This document shows, piece by piece, positions 1 through 9,448 of a DNA stretch of 64,000 nt (positions are counted from its first letter, which is position 1; the number at the start of each line of letters is the position of its first letter). The notes beneath the pieces are model-generated. The model saw nothing but the letters and a program-made list of their open reading frames with translations. It was not told where the DNA came from and did no database searches. The translations under genes and the position numbers were made by a program. Source of the stretch: JBKDZP01 sp047971315 (GTDB lineage Bacteria; Bacillota_I; Bacilli_A; RF39; UBA660). The stretch spans positions 1-64,000 of the forward strand of contig JBKDZP010000003.1 in the NCBI GenBank assembly GCA_047971315.1. The letters are read 5' to 3'.

Positions 1-204
1 ATTTAACCAAATTGGTGTATCTTTATAATTTTGCCATTCTCCATCAGTTCCAATTTTATATAATCTTTGAACACTTGTAGAAAAATAATTTATTGTTACC
101 ATTTGGTATGGTTTTTTTATTGCCTTTGTTGGATCTGAATGTAATAACATATATCCATTTGTTGCACTAAATGTTTGCTCATTTGAAACTTGAATTTCAT
201 ATAA
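1..204 (-). other. Open reading frame continuing past the adhesin stop codon
   Basis: All 68 codons in the frame of the adhesin remain open from the TAA at 205-207 to the window edge. The translation is not random: it has the same beta-repeat signature as the upstream protein (VTINY...YKIGTDGEW, about residues 40-60 after the stop). This is therefore the displaced C-terminal part of the same gene, which runs off the window. No start codon with a ribosome site is seen after the stop. Either the gene is broken or the stop is read through. Confidence 0.7.
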
Positions 205-3200
205 TTAAGGCAACCAATAAGAATAATTAGAATAGTAGCTAATACCAGTATATGTTATATATTTTGTTCCCATTGGAATTGTTACTATATCAGTTATTAT
301 TACAAAGTTTTTTGTTTTAACTATCTTACTTATTAAGTTCTTATTCTCATCTAAAAATTGTATTGTTACTGTTGCACCAGTATCATTAGTACATTTAAGA
401 GCATATACTATGCATGATGCTTTGGATACAAGTCTTATAGGTTTTCCTTGCATACTATTATCTACTAACATATATTTTATTGATGATGTGCTTAAATATG
501 TATTATCGTTTCCATCATATACTTCTGATGGTAATGCATCTGAAGGTAAACCTACAGTTTTACTTACATTTACAGTTAATCCTGTATCTTTTTTCACACT
601 TTTTGCTATTATAGTTCCAGATGTAATATTAAATTTACCCGTATATAATATCCATGTTGCTCCATTATCTAAACTATAATAATTGTCTATATCTGTTCTA
701 CTATCAAATGAAATTGTTGCATCATCATCAAATTTTACTCCGGATGATGTAAGGATTGAATATCCTGATTTCGCATTAATTATAGGTGTTGATTGCATAT
801 CTAAATCTAGATTTACTAATTTTTTACTTATAATAATTTCATTTCCAGCTGTGTCTTTTCCTTTAGCATAAATAGTAACAGTACCATCAGTATTTTGCCA
901 GTTATTTGCTAAAACTGTGTATGCTGAAACACTAAAAGTATCTGTATAAGTTAACCATGTTGTACTATAACCGATTTTATATTGTTTAGTAGTTGAATCA
1001 CCAAAATCTATAGTTACCGATGATGTTAATCCAACCGTATTTTCTGGGGTTGACGAAATGATTATACTAGGTGGTGTTAAATCAATATTTTCTACATTTA
1101 TAGTATATACTTGTTTATTTCCTACACCATCTTCTGCATAGAAAGTGTAATACGCATTTTCTGTTATTGTGACAACACTGTTATTTAATATTTCTGTTCC
1201 ATTATTTGTAAAATAGCTTTCTCCTTTAATTCCTTTTGCCCATTTTACTTTGCCTACTCTTATATCATCAGTAACACTAACTCTTATTCCGATATTTTGA
1301 GCCGCTGATTCTAAATCCATTGTTAATCTTATTACTGGTTGTAGTTCATCTATATTTATTACTCTATAAATTGATGATTGACTCCATACTTCCATTTCAT
1401 CTTGTCCTCTTGCATAAATGGTTGTATTATTATCACTAATTGTAAATGAACCATTATAACTAGTCCAATCTTGAATAATATTTCCAGTGGAATCAACTAT
1501 TTTATATTGTTTATTTTTAAGTGTTGATCCATATATTATTGATACTGTTACATCCATAGAAGGTTCTAATGTATTTAGTACAATTTCTGGGGTTGGTGGT
1601 GTTACTGTATCCCATCTCATAAAGATATTTTCATTTAATGAAGTTAAATCACCATCTACTACATACCAGTGATTTGCATAATCAACTATATTACCACTTT
1701 CATTTGTTATATTTACACTAAAGTTTCCAGCTTCATTTATTAATTGATTCCTATATTCTGGTTTTATTAGTAATATCCCATTTTGATTATAAGTTTTCCA
1801 AGTTCCGTCTTCGCCCCACTTATATTCTCTACCTGATGACTGTTCTGAGTAATTTAATTTCAATATATAATATTCTCCCATATCTAGAATAAATGGCACT
1901 GGTGGTGCTACTATATTAGATACATTGTAAGTTGAGTATGCTTGGTCTCCTGCAGCATTACTATTATAAGCATATATTGTAGAATTTGTGTCTACCTCAA
2001 TTGGTTCAGTATAATCTCTGAGTGCTCCTTTATTAATACTATATCTTTTTATAATTGCATTTTGATCATACTCTATTGTAACCGTAGTAGAACTTGTTAT
2101 ATTACCATTGGATGGACTTGCTGTAATATAAGGTGCTGAAATCCCATTTAATAGATTATCAATTTGTTTAACAGCACTACCTGTCCCATCATTTGATATT
2201 GCATATGCATATATTGTTGTATTTGATGTTACTAAAAACGGTCCTGTATATTGTATTAGGTTAGTATCATCTCCTATTTGATAATATTTTATTAATGCTC
2301 TACTATCATAATTTATTTGAACTGTTACCTCGGCTACTAAATTATTTGATACAGTTGGTTCTGGAAATGCCATTATGTCAACTTGTAAACTAACATTTCT
2401 AGATGGTGCAACATTACCTATATTAGTTACTGCTAACTGTCTTGTAGTTATTCCAGTTGAATTTGTTGCTCTTGCATATATTGTAGCATTTTGTGTTAGT
2501 TCAAATGAACCAGTGTACTCAGTATATTCTATTCCATTTAAACTAAATTCAACTAAATCTGCATTACTATAATCAAGTGAAATATTAACATTATTTATTC
2601 CATATGAGGTTGAATATGGAAATGGAGTAGCATTTATTTTTAAATATGGACTATTCGCACTATATATATTACCAACCTGATAATAAGCCCTACTAGACAT
2701 TTCACCTGTACTAGTAATATAATATGCAGTTATTAGTGTATTGTTTGTTACAGTTATTGGTGTTGTATATTCAACATAATTTTCTGTTCCTTTTTTTATA
2801 TAAATAGTTCTTGCTGAGGGAGCACTTACTGTAACTTGTACTGACCCTGTTGTTGAGGTTGTTGGATTTGCTGTAATTATAGGTGCAGCAACTACATATG
2901 TAGGTATTTCAGTAGGACTTTCTCCATCTTCTAATGGTGGATTTGGTGTATACACTGTTGATGAATCATATCCTCCACCACTTCCACTGCTACCATCGCT
3001 TCCACTACTACTTGGATTATTTATATAAATTGCACTTGATTTAGAACGTTTTCCATTTGCATCATAATAATATGCTATTATATATGTTCCATAACGACTT
3101 ATACTTATATCATCAGTATATGTTTGTTCTATTCCATAATTTAATTTATATATTTTTCTTGTTGCTCCAGCTGGATATGTTATTTTAACTTTTGCAACTT

Positions 3201-4227
3201 CGCCATCTTCGGTCTCAGTTAATCTTTCAATAGTTGGTGCTGCTAAATCATCTTCAACTACTCCAACATTTCCTATATAAACTGCATCTCTACCAACTGC
3301 TGTTCTTTCTACTAAAAGATTTCCATCTGTATCATATACATTATCTGGCTTACTTGCTCTTGCTTCTATCATGACATTTTCTGTTACAGTAAATTCACCT
3401 GTATATGTCATCCAATCACTATCTCCAACACGATATTCTTTTATTGTTGCAGTATCATCATAATTTATTTTAACATTTACAGAACTTACTTGAGCAGATG
3501 TCCCATAACTATCTGGTTCAATATCAACTAGTACAGTTCCAATTGGTGGGATTGTTACTGTTTCATTATTTAATTCATATCTAATCCAAATATCTTCTGT
3601 TCTATCTAGTCTTACTGTAATAGAGCCGGTATAATTTTGCCACATTAAGGTTTCATCGTATCTAACCTCACCTTGAGATCCAAGTCGCCACTGTCTATTT
3701 GTTGAACCTATAGGATAATATAATGTCATAGATATCCAACCATCCCAAATTGTATTACCTGTTCCTAAATCAGATGTATTACTACCGGTTTCACAGATTC
3801 CATCTATATAATCACCAATTTTAACTTTTTCTTCATTATATTCTTTAGTTGCACAATATTTATTGTTTGTAGCAACTATTTGAACATTACAACTACTATC
3901 AACACTTGCTGTTGCATATAAAGGTAATTGTCCTTTTACTTGTATGTCTTTACCAGAAGTTACTTCATATTCTTCTATTACATAAGAAGTAGTTATTTCT
4001 TCATTATATAAAGATTGTAGGGTACAATTTTTTTCTATAGCTGTAACTGTTCCCTTCGTTGTTTGTCTAAAGGCTTCTTTTCTTACAGTCTCAACTATTT
4101 TAACTGTAAAAGAAACTGCTATCATTACAACTATTGCTAAAATTACAATGATTGCTAAAAGTTCTATTAAAGTAAACCCTTTTTTTCTATATTTATTATT
4201 AAAATATCTTTTTTTTAAGTTATCCAT
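205..4227 (-). CDS. Giant type IV pilin-like surface protein with chitobiase/Fn3-like repeats, interrupted by TAA
   Basis: A 1340-residue protein. It starts with a prepilin-type leader (RKKGFTLIELLA, cleavage expected after Gly17, Glu at +5) followed by one hydrophobic helix of about 25 residues, as in class III signal peptides. After a pilin-like helix come at least nine beta-repeats of roughly 80-90 residues with a core like VTIxYxxxAxIKxYxI...YTGxFxVTxNxTIYA, similar to chitobiase C-terminal/Fn3-like modules. A Ser/Gly linker lies near residues 403-423. The start ATG has AAAGGAT upstream. It follows two small membrane proteins with 28 bases between. The frame stays open beyond the terminal TAA, so the protein is probably truncated. 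A surface adhesin is inferred; the ligand is unknown. Confidence 0.75.
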   Translation of the reverse strand: MDNLKKRYFNNKYRKKGFTLIELLAIIVILAIVVMIAVSFTVKIVETVRKEAFRQTTKGTVTAIEKNCTLQSLYNEEITTSYVIEEYEVTSGKDIQVKGQLPLYATASVDSSCNVQIVATNNKYCATKEYNEEKVKIGDYIDGICETGSNTSDLGTGNTIWDGWISMTLYYPIGSTNRQWRLGSQGEVRYDETLMWQNYTGSITVRLDRTEDIWIRYELNNETVTIPPIGTVLVDIEPDSYGTSAQVSSVNVKINYDDTATIKEYRVGDSDWMTYTGEFTVTENVMIEARASKPDNVYDTDGNLLVERTAVGRDAVYIGNVGVVEDDLAAPTIERLTETEDGEVAKVKITYPAGATRKIYKLNYGIEQTYTDDISISRYGTYIIAYYYDANGKRSKSSAIYINNPSSSGSDGSSGSGGGYDSSTVYTPNPPLEDGESPTEIPTYVVAAPIITANPTTSTTGSVQVTVSAPSARTIYIKKGTENYVEYTTPITVTNNTLITAYYITSTGEMSSRAYYQVGNIYSANSPYLKINATPFPYSTSYGINNVNISLDYSNADLVEFSLNGIEYTEYTGSFELTQNATIYARATNSTGITTRQLAVTNIGNVAPSRNVSLQVDIMAFPEPTVSNNLVAEVTVQINYDSRALIKYYQIGDDTNLIQYTGPFLVTSNTTIYAYAISNDGTGSAVKQIDNLLNGISAPYITASPSNGNITSSTTVTIEYDQNAIIKRYSINKGALRDYTEPIEVDTNSTIYAYNSNAAGDQAYSTYNVSNIVAPPVPFILDMGEYYILKLNYSEQSSGREYKWGEDGTWKTYNQNGILLIKPEYRNQLINEAGNFSVNITNESGNIVDYANHWYVVDGDLTSLNENIFMRWDTVTPPTPEIVLNTLEPSMDVTVSIIYGSTLKNKQYKIVDSTGNIIQDWTSYNGSFTISDNNTTIYARGQDEMEVWSQSSIYRVINIDELQPVIRLTMDLESAAQNIGIRVSVTDDIRVGKVKWAKGIKGESYFTNNGTEILNNSVVTITENAYYTFYAEDGVGNKQVYTINVENIDLTPPSIIISSTPENTVGLTSSVTIDFGDSTTKQYKIGYSTTWLTYTDTFSVSAYTVLANNWQNTDGTVTIYAKGKDTAGNEIIISKKLVNLDLDMQSTPIINAKSGYSILTSSGVKFDDDATISFDSRTDIDNYYSLDNGATWILYTGKFNITSGTIIAKSVKKDTGLTVNVSKTVGLPSDALPSEVYDGNDNTYLSTSSIKYMLVDNSMQGKPIRLVSKASCIVYALKCTNDTGATVTIQFLDENKNLISKIVKTKNFVIITDIVTIPMGTKYITYTGISYYSNYSYWLP

Positions 4228-4255
4228 ATAATAATCCTTTCTAATTTAGTATTTT

Positions 4256-4843
4256 TTAATCATTAACAATTTCAGAACTATAAAAAACTATACCTTTTCC
4301 TTTTTCATACACTCTTATTTCTTTATAGTCTTTTTCTATTGGACTATTTTTACCATCTTCATAACCATTTATTGTTCTAACACTTTCAATTGTCACTTGA
4401 TTATTAATCATTTTTGTAACAGTATTTGTAACTAATCCATCAACACTCTTCCATGACAACCCAACAAATGGAATTCCTACTATAATTTCTGTTGGATAAA
4501 TAATTGATACAACTGTATCATTTTCTATATAATTTATAGTTTCAATAACTTTTTCATTGCTTATTTCATAAATTGATTTTCTTTTTGTTGAATTTATTTC
4601 ATATTCAGTTGTAACAATTGTAATATCATCTTTTTTTTCAATACTTACAACATTACCATCATATTTAACATTCTCATATTCAAAAATATATGATTGTTTT
4701 TCTGTTGGAAATAATTCTTGTAAATTACTTAAATTATAAGGTTCATTTGAAGTCTTTTTATTATTTATTAAATTTACTAAAAAGATAACTAATCCTATTA
4801 CAATTAAAATTCCTAAACTAACAGTTATAATTTTCTTTTTCAT
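4256..4843 (-). CDS. Single-pass membrane protein of unknown function
   Basis: 195 residues: a Lys-rich start, one hydrophobic segment at about residues 5-24, then a polar extracellular part rich in Thr, Val and Ile that looks beta-stranded. No cysteine lipobox is present. The start ATG shares one base with the TAA of the preceding gene, and GGAGG lies 7 bases upstream, so the two are translationally coupled. It ends 28 bases before the giant pilin-like gene, suggesting co-expression with that surface protein. I do not recognise the family; a role in displaying or anchoring the neighbour is only a guess from context. Confidence 0.6.
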   Translation of the reverse strand: MKKKIITVSLGILIVIGLVIFLVNLINNKKTSNEPYNLSNLQELFPTEKQSYIFEYENVKYDGNVVSIEKKDDITIVTTEYEINSTKRKSIYEISNEKVIETINYIENDTVVSIIYPTEIIVGIPFVGLSWKSVDGLVTNTVTKMINNQVTIESVRTINGYEDGKNSPIEKDYKEIRVYEKGKGIVFYSSEIVND

Positions 4844-5259
4844 TATTCAACCTCCGTAATCTTAAATTCTACATTTTTTATGTATGTATAATTTCCAGCA
4901 ATTCCTGTTGTTAGGATTTTTATTCTATTTGGTTCTAAATTTTCAACTATTTGCATTACTGATTTAACTTTATTACCATCATCATCAATAAAAATGATTT
5001 CTAATTGAAAATTTTTAATTTCATCTGTATTATTTTTCATTTTAGAAGTTATTGTAGTTATTCCTTCATCAAATATTTTAGTGATATAACTAAATGTAAT
5101 ATCATCTAAAACTACATTAGTATTAGCTTCATTATTTTCTATAATAGTATTTGATTGTTCTTTTGGTTTATTTTTATTTACTATAAATATAACTAACAAA
5201 ACAACAATAATTGCTACAATAATTGAAATAATTAATATCTTTTTTTTATTATTTATCAT
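4843..5259 (-). CDS. Small membrane-anchored protein, FxLYD-like extracellular domain
   Basis: 138 residues from the ATG at 5259, chosen because AAAAGGAT sits about 8 bases upstream; an ATG nine bases further up lies inside that site. It has a Lys-rich N terminus, a strong transmembrane helix at about residues 8-28, an Asn/Glu-rich spacer and a C-terminal beta domain of about 80 residues. The pattern (TSKMKNNTDEIKNF...LEP) resembles FxLYD-type domains found on Gram-positive surfaces. It follows the proS terminator and is the first gene of the three-gene group ending in the giant pilin-like protein. Function not known. Confidence 0.55.
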   Translation of the reverse strand: MINNKKKILIISIIVAIIVVLLVIFIVNKNKPKEQSNTIIENNEANTNVVLDDITFSYITKIFDEGITTITSKMKNNTDEIKNFQLEIIFIDDDGNKVKSVMQIVENLEPNRIKILTTGIAGNYTYIKNVEFKITEVE

Positions 5260-5299
5260 ACTTACCATCCTTTTTATTCAAATTTTATTAACCTAATTT

Positions 5300-5331
5300 A
5301 AAAAAATAAAGCTTATATTTTAATAAGCTTT
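5300..5331 (-). terminator. Rho-independent terminator after proS
   Basis: On the minus strand, AAAGCTTAT pairs perfectly with ATAAGCTTT across a short A/T loop and is followed by ATTTTTTT. The last codons and stop of proS lie inside the stem, which is typical of compact genomes. Confidence 0.75.
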
Positions 5332-6741
5332 AGCAAAATAAACTATTTTTTTAGCGTCTTTACTGCAGCAAATACATTTTTTATTCTCAATAGAATCTTC
5401 ACTAATACAACGAGATGTTGCAGTAGTTTTTTCTTTAACTTTTAATTCACATTCGGTATCACCACACCATGGTGCTTTAATAAATCCACCTTTTTGTACT
5501 AAAGTTGTTTCAAATTCGTCAAATGTATTTACACTATGAGTATTTTCTTGTTGATGTTTTGTAGCTTTATCTAACATTTCATTATGAATTTGATTTATTA
5601 AATTTAAAATATTTTCACTAAATTTATTATCTAAATTAAATATTGTTTTAGTTGAATCATTTCTTTTTACTACTACACATTGATTGTTTTCTAAGTCTCT
5701 AGGTCCAATTTCAATTCTAATAGGAATTCCTCTTACTTCTGCTTCACTAAATCTAAAACCAGCTGATTTATCACTAGTATCAACTTCAACTCTTAATCCA
5801 TTATTTATTAATTGTTCTTTTAAATTTTTCGAAGTTTCTATTAATTCATCAGTATTTTTGATTGGTATTATCATTACTTGAATTGGAGCTACTTTTGGAG
5901 GTAATACTAAACCATTATTGTCACCATGTACCATTATTATTGCACCTATTAATCTAGTTGATACTCCCCATGAAGTTTGAAATACATATTGCCAACTATT
6001 TGTTTTATCTAGGTATTTTATATCAAAAGCTTTAGCAAATCCTTGTCCAAAATAATGGCTTGTTCCTGATTGTAATGCCTTATTATCATGCATAAGTGCT
6101 TCTATGGTATATGTTTCAATTGCTCCTGCAAATTTTTCTTTTTCTGTTTTTCTTCCTGTAAGCATTGGAATTGCTAACAAATCTCTAGATGTTGCTTTAT
6201 ATATTTCTAACATTTCTAATGTTTCTTCTCTTGCTTCTTGTTCTGTTGAATGAATAGTATGTCCTTCTTGCCATAGAAATTCTGATCCTCTTAAAAATGG
6301 CCTTGTTGTTTTTTCCCATCTAACTACTGAACACCATTGATTATATTTTTTTGGTAAATCTCGATATGAATTTACTATTTTAGAGTAATGTTCACAAAAT
6401 AGTGTTTCACTAGTTGGTCTAACTACACATTCATCTTCTAATTGTTCATATCCACCCTTAGTTACAACAGCACATTCTGGAGCAAATCCTTCTACATGAT
6501 CTGCTTCTTTTTGTAATAATGTTTTTGGAATTAATAATGGCATATATACGTTTTGATGTCCTGTTTGTTTAAATTTTTTATCCAAATATTTTTGAATATT
6601 TTCCCAAATTGCATATCCATATGGTCTATATATTATAAATCCTTTTAAAGATGAATAATCCATTAATTCTGCTTTTTTACACACATCTGTATACCAAGAT
6701 GCAAAGTCTTTCTCCATACTTGTAATTGCTTCATTTTTCAT
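5320..6741 (-). CDS. proS: Prolyl-tRNA synthetase, eukaryote/archaeal-type short form
   Basis: 473 residues. It charges tRNA-Pro with proline in the cytoplasm. Class II features are visible: motif 2 (RPTSETLFCEHYSKIV, then RWEKTTRPFLRGSEFLWQEGH) and motif 3 region (GVSTRLIGAIIMVHGD). An anticodon-binding domain follows (VMIIPIKN...EAEVRGIPIRIEIGPRDLE). The C-terminal tail has paired cysteines (CGDTEC, CICC) and ends in Tyr, as in the archaeal/eukaryotic-like ProRS group, which lacks the bacterial editing insertion. This type also occurs in Mycoplasma and some Firmicutes. It is monocistronic, with its own promoter and terminator. Confidence 0.93.
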   Translation of the reverse strand: MKNEAITSMEKDFASWYTDVCKKAELMDYSSLKGFIIYRPYGYAIWENIQKYLDKKFKQTGHQNVYMPLLIPKTLLQKEADHVEGFAPECAVVTKGGYEQLEDECVVRPTSETLFCEHYSKIVNSYRDLPKKYNQWCSVVRWEKTTRPFLRGSEFLWQEGHTIHSTEQEAREETLEMLEIYKATSRDLLAIPMLTGRKTEKEKFAGAIETYTIEALMHDNKALQSGTSHYFGQGFAKAFDIKYLDKTNSWQYVFQTSWGVSTRLIGAIIMVHGDNNGLVLPPKVAPIQVMIIPIKNTDELIETSKNLKEQLINNGLRVEVDTSDKSAGFRFSEAEVRGIPIRIEIGPRDLENNQCVVVKRNDSTKTIFNLDNKFSENILNLINQIHNEMLDKATKHQQENTHSVNTFDEFETTLVQKGGFIKAPWCGDTECELKVKEKTTATSRCISEDSIENKKCICCSKDAKKIVYFAKAY

Positions 6742-6776
6742 ATAAATTCTCCTTATTTACCTAAATTTCTTAATTA

Positions 6777-6805
6777 ATTATACCAAACTTTTTTTATTTT
6801 TTAAA
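6777..6805 (-). promoter_or_regulatory. Sigma-A type promoter for proS
   Basis: Minus strand: TTTAAA, 17 bases, then TATAAT preceded by TGG (extended -10). It lies about 35 bases upstream of the proS start and is oriented toward it. Confidence 0.6.
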
Positions 6806-6862
6806 TATAATTTGTATAATTTATTTGTTTCATTTCATAATAAAATAGAAAGGAATGAGTAA

Positions 6863-7060
6863 ATGGATCAAGTACCTACTATGATATCAAGTAAAGATCT
6901 TGATTATTTGAGTGATATTTTTAATTGGAATTTTAATGCTTTTAAATTGATTAATCATTTTATTAATGAAGTAACAAATGAAGAAATGATTAATTTATTT
7001 GAAAGTTTAAAAGAGATGCATTTAGAAATATGTACTGATATTACAGAAATTTTAGAATAG
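6863..7060 (+). CDS. Small CotF-associated spore coat-like protein
   Basis: 65 residues, start with AAAGGAATGAG upstream. The N terminus MDQVPTMISSKDLDYLSDIF followed by FNWNF is characteristic of short proteins encoded immediately before CotF-type coat proteins in spore-forming Bacillota. The rest is helical and acidic, a small helical bundle. It ends ten bases before the CotF-like gene, and both share one terminator at 7375-7400. A role in coat assembly follows from family resemblance and pairing. The nearest -10-like element is TATAAT at 6815-6820; a convincing sporulation promoter was not found. Confidence 0.65.
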   Translation: MDQVPTMISSKDLDYLSDIFNWNFNAFKLINHFINEVTNEEMINLFESLKEMHLEICTDITEILE

Positions 7061-7069
7061 GAGAAATTT

Positions 7070-7390
7070 ATGTCAGATGATGAAAAAATACAAAATCCCA
7101 AAGTTCAAGTTGAATGTGGAATTGAAATGAATGATTGTGATATTTTAAATACTATTTTAACTTTAGAAAAAGGAATGAGTTCAAGTTTAGCTACTGCTTT
7201 AAATGAAGCTAGCAATTTAGATTTATATGAAGAATTTTTAGAATTTTATACAGGTGTAAGTACTGCAGCTAAGGATTTATTTGAACTTAGTTTTAAAAAT
7301 GGATGGTATTCCTTAAAAAAAGCTGATACAGCTGAAATAAATACTAAATATGATGAATTAATTAATAAACTCTCAGAGATACAAGTCTAG
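7070..7390 (+). CDS. CotF-like spore coat protein
   Basis: 106 residues. The core from about residue 22 (MNDCDILNTILTLEKGMSSS, then ALNEASN) and the later FELSFKNGWYSLKKAD match the Coat F family, a ferritin-like helical fold. In this family the motif MNDxDILNxxLxxEK begins helix 1 and KGWYxLxxA closes helix 4. Ribosome site AGGAGA is 7 bases upstream. It forms a two-gene operon with the preceding 65-residue protein. The presence of coat genes implies that the organism sporulates or descends recently from a sporulating ancestor. Confidence 0.8.
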   Translation: MSDDEKIQNPKVQVECGIEMNDCDILNTILTLEKGMSSSLATALNEASNLDLYEEFLEFYTGVSTAAKDLFELSFKNGWYSLKKADTAEINTKYDELINKLSEIQV

Positions 7391-7400
7391 TATCTCTTTT
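7375..7400 (+). terminator. Terminator of the coat operon
   Basis: AGAGATAC pairs with GTATCTCT around a seven-base loop, followed by TTTT. The stop codon of the CotF-like gene lies in the loop. Confidence 0.7.
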
Positions 7401-7476
7401 CTTGTTTAATTTATGAAAATATTATTTTATTTATAAAACAATATATTTTAATACTTTATTCAAATTTTTTAGTTTT

Positions 7477-7505
7477 AAAAAAAAGACAACTAGTTGTTAT
7501 CTTTT
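7477..7505 (-). terminator. Terminator after tig
   Basis: Minus strand: a near-perfect hairpin centred on ACAACTAGTTGT with flanking A/T pairs, followed by eight Ts. It overlaps the stop codon of tig. Confidence 0.7.
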
Positions 7506-8749
7506 AATAAATCTATAGCTTGACGCATTTCTAAATCATATTTAACCATTTCTAGACCACCAAATTCATTTAGGAATTTATCTTCTTCCATATTATATTT
7601 TTTAGCTAGATTAGCTGCTTCTTCTTTTGTTTTTTCTTCAGTAATTGTTATTTTTTCTTCTTTTACAATTGCTTCTAATAATAATCTAGAAGAGATTCTT
7701 CTTTCTGCTTCAGGTTTCATTTGATCTTTTAAAGCGGTTTCATCAGAGTTTGTGAATTGGTAAAATTGTTGTAATGTAATTCCTTGCATTTTTAAGTTTT
7801 CTTCGTATTGACGAATCATTCTATCTTGTTCTTCTTTAATCATTACATCTGGAATTTCTACTTCCATATTTTTTATTCCTTCATCTAATAATTTATCTAT
7901 GAAGTTGTTTTCAACATTACTTTCTTTTCTAGCTTTAATGTTTTCTTCAAGTTGTTTTTCTAATGCTTCTTTAGTATCTATTCCTTCCATTCCTAAATCT
8001 TCAAAAAATTCTTTATTTAATTCTGGAATTTCAGTTGTTTTTACTTCATTGATTTTTATTTTGAAGATTGCTTTTTGACCTTTTAAATCTTCACTATGAT
8101 ATTCTTCTGGAAATGTTACTTCAATATCCTTTTCATCATTTAGTTTTAAACCAATTAGTTGTTCTTCAAATCCTGGAATAAATGTATTACTTCCTATTTC
8201 TAGAGAGTAGTTTTCACCTTTTCCACCTTCAAAAGGTATTCCTTCTTTGAATCCTTCAAAATCAATTACTGCAGTATCACCGTTTTCAATTGCTCCATTT
8301 TTTTTAACAACTTCAGCATAACGATTTAATGTTTCTTTTAAAGCTTTTTCTATTTCTTCTTTTGATACTGTTGTTGTTTCTTTTTTTACTCCTAATTTTT
8401 TGTATTTATTTAGTTTAACTTCTGGATATAATGTAAGTGTGAATACAAATTCAACACCAGTTTCATCAATTGATTTTACATTTACTGATGGTTGAGTAGC
8501 TATCTCAAGCTTTTCATTTTCTTTTAATACTTCATGATATGCAGCATCTAAACAAAGATCTGCAGCATCAAAAAACAATGCTTCTTTACCATATTTTTTG
8601 ATAAATACATCTTTTGGAGCTTTACCTGGACGAAATCCATCAATTTTTGCTTTTTTACTTGATGTTTTGAACGCTTCATCCATTGCTTTTTGCCAAGCGT
8701 CTCCTTCTATTTTTTTTGAAATTTCTATTATATTTTTATTATTTTCCAT
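7490..8749 (-). CDS. tig: Trigger factor, ribosome-associated chaperone and prolyl isomerase
   Basis: 419 residues, the usual length being about 430. It binds the ribosome exit tunnel and helps nascent chains fold. The ribosome-binding signature is GFRPGKAP near residue 38. The FKBP-like prolyl isomerase domain is at about 150-235 (GDTAVIDFEGFKEG, SNTFIPGFEEQLIGL). The C-terminal helical SurA-like arms follow. The start has AGGAGG about 7 bases upstream. It is flanked by terminators on both sides and is probably monocistronic. No anomaly seen. Confidence 0.95.
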   Translation of the reverse strand: MENNKNIIEISKKIEGDAWQKAMDEAFKTSSKKAKIDGFRPGKAPKDVFIKKYGKEALFFDAADLCLDAAYHEVLKENEKLEIATQPSVNVKSIDETGVEFVFTLTLYPEVKLNKYKKLGVKKETTTVSKEEIEKALKETLNRYAEVVKKNGAIENGDTAVIDFEGFKEGIPFEGGKGENYSLEIGSNTFIPGFEEQLIGLKLNDEKDIEVTFPEEYHSEDLKGQKAIFKIKINEVKTTEIPELNKEFFEDLGMEGIDTKEALEKQLEENIKARKESNVENNFIDKLLDEGIKNMEVEIPDVMIKEEQDRMIRQYEENLKMQGITLQQFYQFTNSDETALKDQMKPEAERRISSRLLLEAIVKEEKITITEEKTKEEAANLAKKYNMEEDKFLNEFGGLEMVKYDLEMRQAIDLLKDNN

Positions 8750-8814
8750 TTGTTTTCCTCCTCAATAATATTAATTATACCTTAATTTGTTTTATTTTTC
8801 AATTTAAAATTTTA

Positions 8815-8835
8815 GAAAAAGCACTAATGTGCTTA
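8815..8835 (-). terminator. Terminator after greA
   Basis: Minus strand: AAGCAC-ATTA-GTGCTT followed by TTTTT, overlapping the greA stop codon. Confidence 0.7.
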
Positions 8836-9303
8836 AAAAATTTCAATTATTTCAACATTGTATTTTCCATTTGGACTATCTACTGTTACTTTATCTCCAG
8901 TTTGTTTACCAATTATTGCTTTTGCTATTGGTGATTCATTTGATATTTTATTATTAAATGGATCTGCTTCTTTTGACCCTACTATTGAATATACATCAGT
9001 TTCATTATCTTCAACATATTTAATTTTAACTTTTGTTCCAAGTGAAACTTTAGATGTATCAACCTTAGTTATTACAACTGCACCTTCTACCATTTTTTCT
9101 AATTCTTTAATTTTACTTTCTAACTCAGCTTGTTCTGTTCTAGCTGCATCATATTCTGCATTTTCACTCAAGTCTCCTAATGCTCTAGCATCCTTTAAGG
9201 CATTTATTACATCTGGTCTTTTAATTGTTTTTAAATATTCCAATTCTTTTTTTATTTCTTCTAATCCTACTTCTGTTAAATAAATTTCTTTAGTATTTGA
9301 CAT
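8833..9303 (-). CDS. greA: Transcription elongation factor GreA
   Basis: 156 residues, normal family length. It stimulates transcript cleavage by stalled RNA polymerase. The N-terminal coiled coil (about residues 5-75) carries the tip motif DARALGDLSENAEYDAAR with the catalytic acidic residues. The C-terminal FKBP-like domain ends in SPIAKAIIGKQTGDKV. Ribosome site AGAGGTGG precedes the start. In B. subtilis greA also sits downstream of the yrr cluster, as here, but in this genome it has its own promoter and a leader of about 138 bases. Confidence 0.95.
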   Translation of the reverse strand: MSNTKEIYLTEVGLEEIKKELEYLKTIKRPDVINALKDARALGDLSENAEYDAARTEQAELESKIKELEKMVEGAVVITKVDTSKVSLGTKVKIKYVEDNETDVYSIVGSKEADPFNNKISNESPIAKAIIGKQTGDKVTVDSPNGKYNVEIIEIF

Positions 9304-9442
9304 ATTGCCACCTCTTTTCTTAATTTATACAACCTGTAAGGTTTTTTTTAATATTCGTATTTTCTACGATGCTTTAAGTAAATCATACAAACTTATGTTT
9401 TTTGATAGATTTATGTTACAACAACACTAAAAATTTCCTACG
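9304..9442 (-). promoter_or_regulatory. Long structured 5' leader of greA
   Basis: About 138 bases separate the predicted transcription start (near 9442) from the greA ATG. Visible local structures on the minus strand are TCGTA-GAAAA-TACGA and AACCT-TAC-AGGTT, plus two related stretches (TTGTAACATAAATC and TTGTATGATTTA). No known riboswitch class was recognised and no full terminator lies in the leader. Confidence 0.4.
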
Positions 9443-9448
9443 GTCAAA

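Noticed and set aside
205..5259. Prophage tail-fibre or phage-borne adhesin
   Set aside because: No phage structural, integrase or lysis genes are near, and the N-terminal prepilin leader argues for a cellular surface protein.
6815..6843. Sigma-E-like promoter (GTATAAT, 15 bases, CATAATAA) for the coat pair
   Set aside because: Transcription would start inside the ribosome site, so the spacing does not work; such matches are frequent by chance in this composition.
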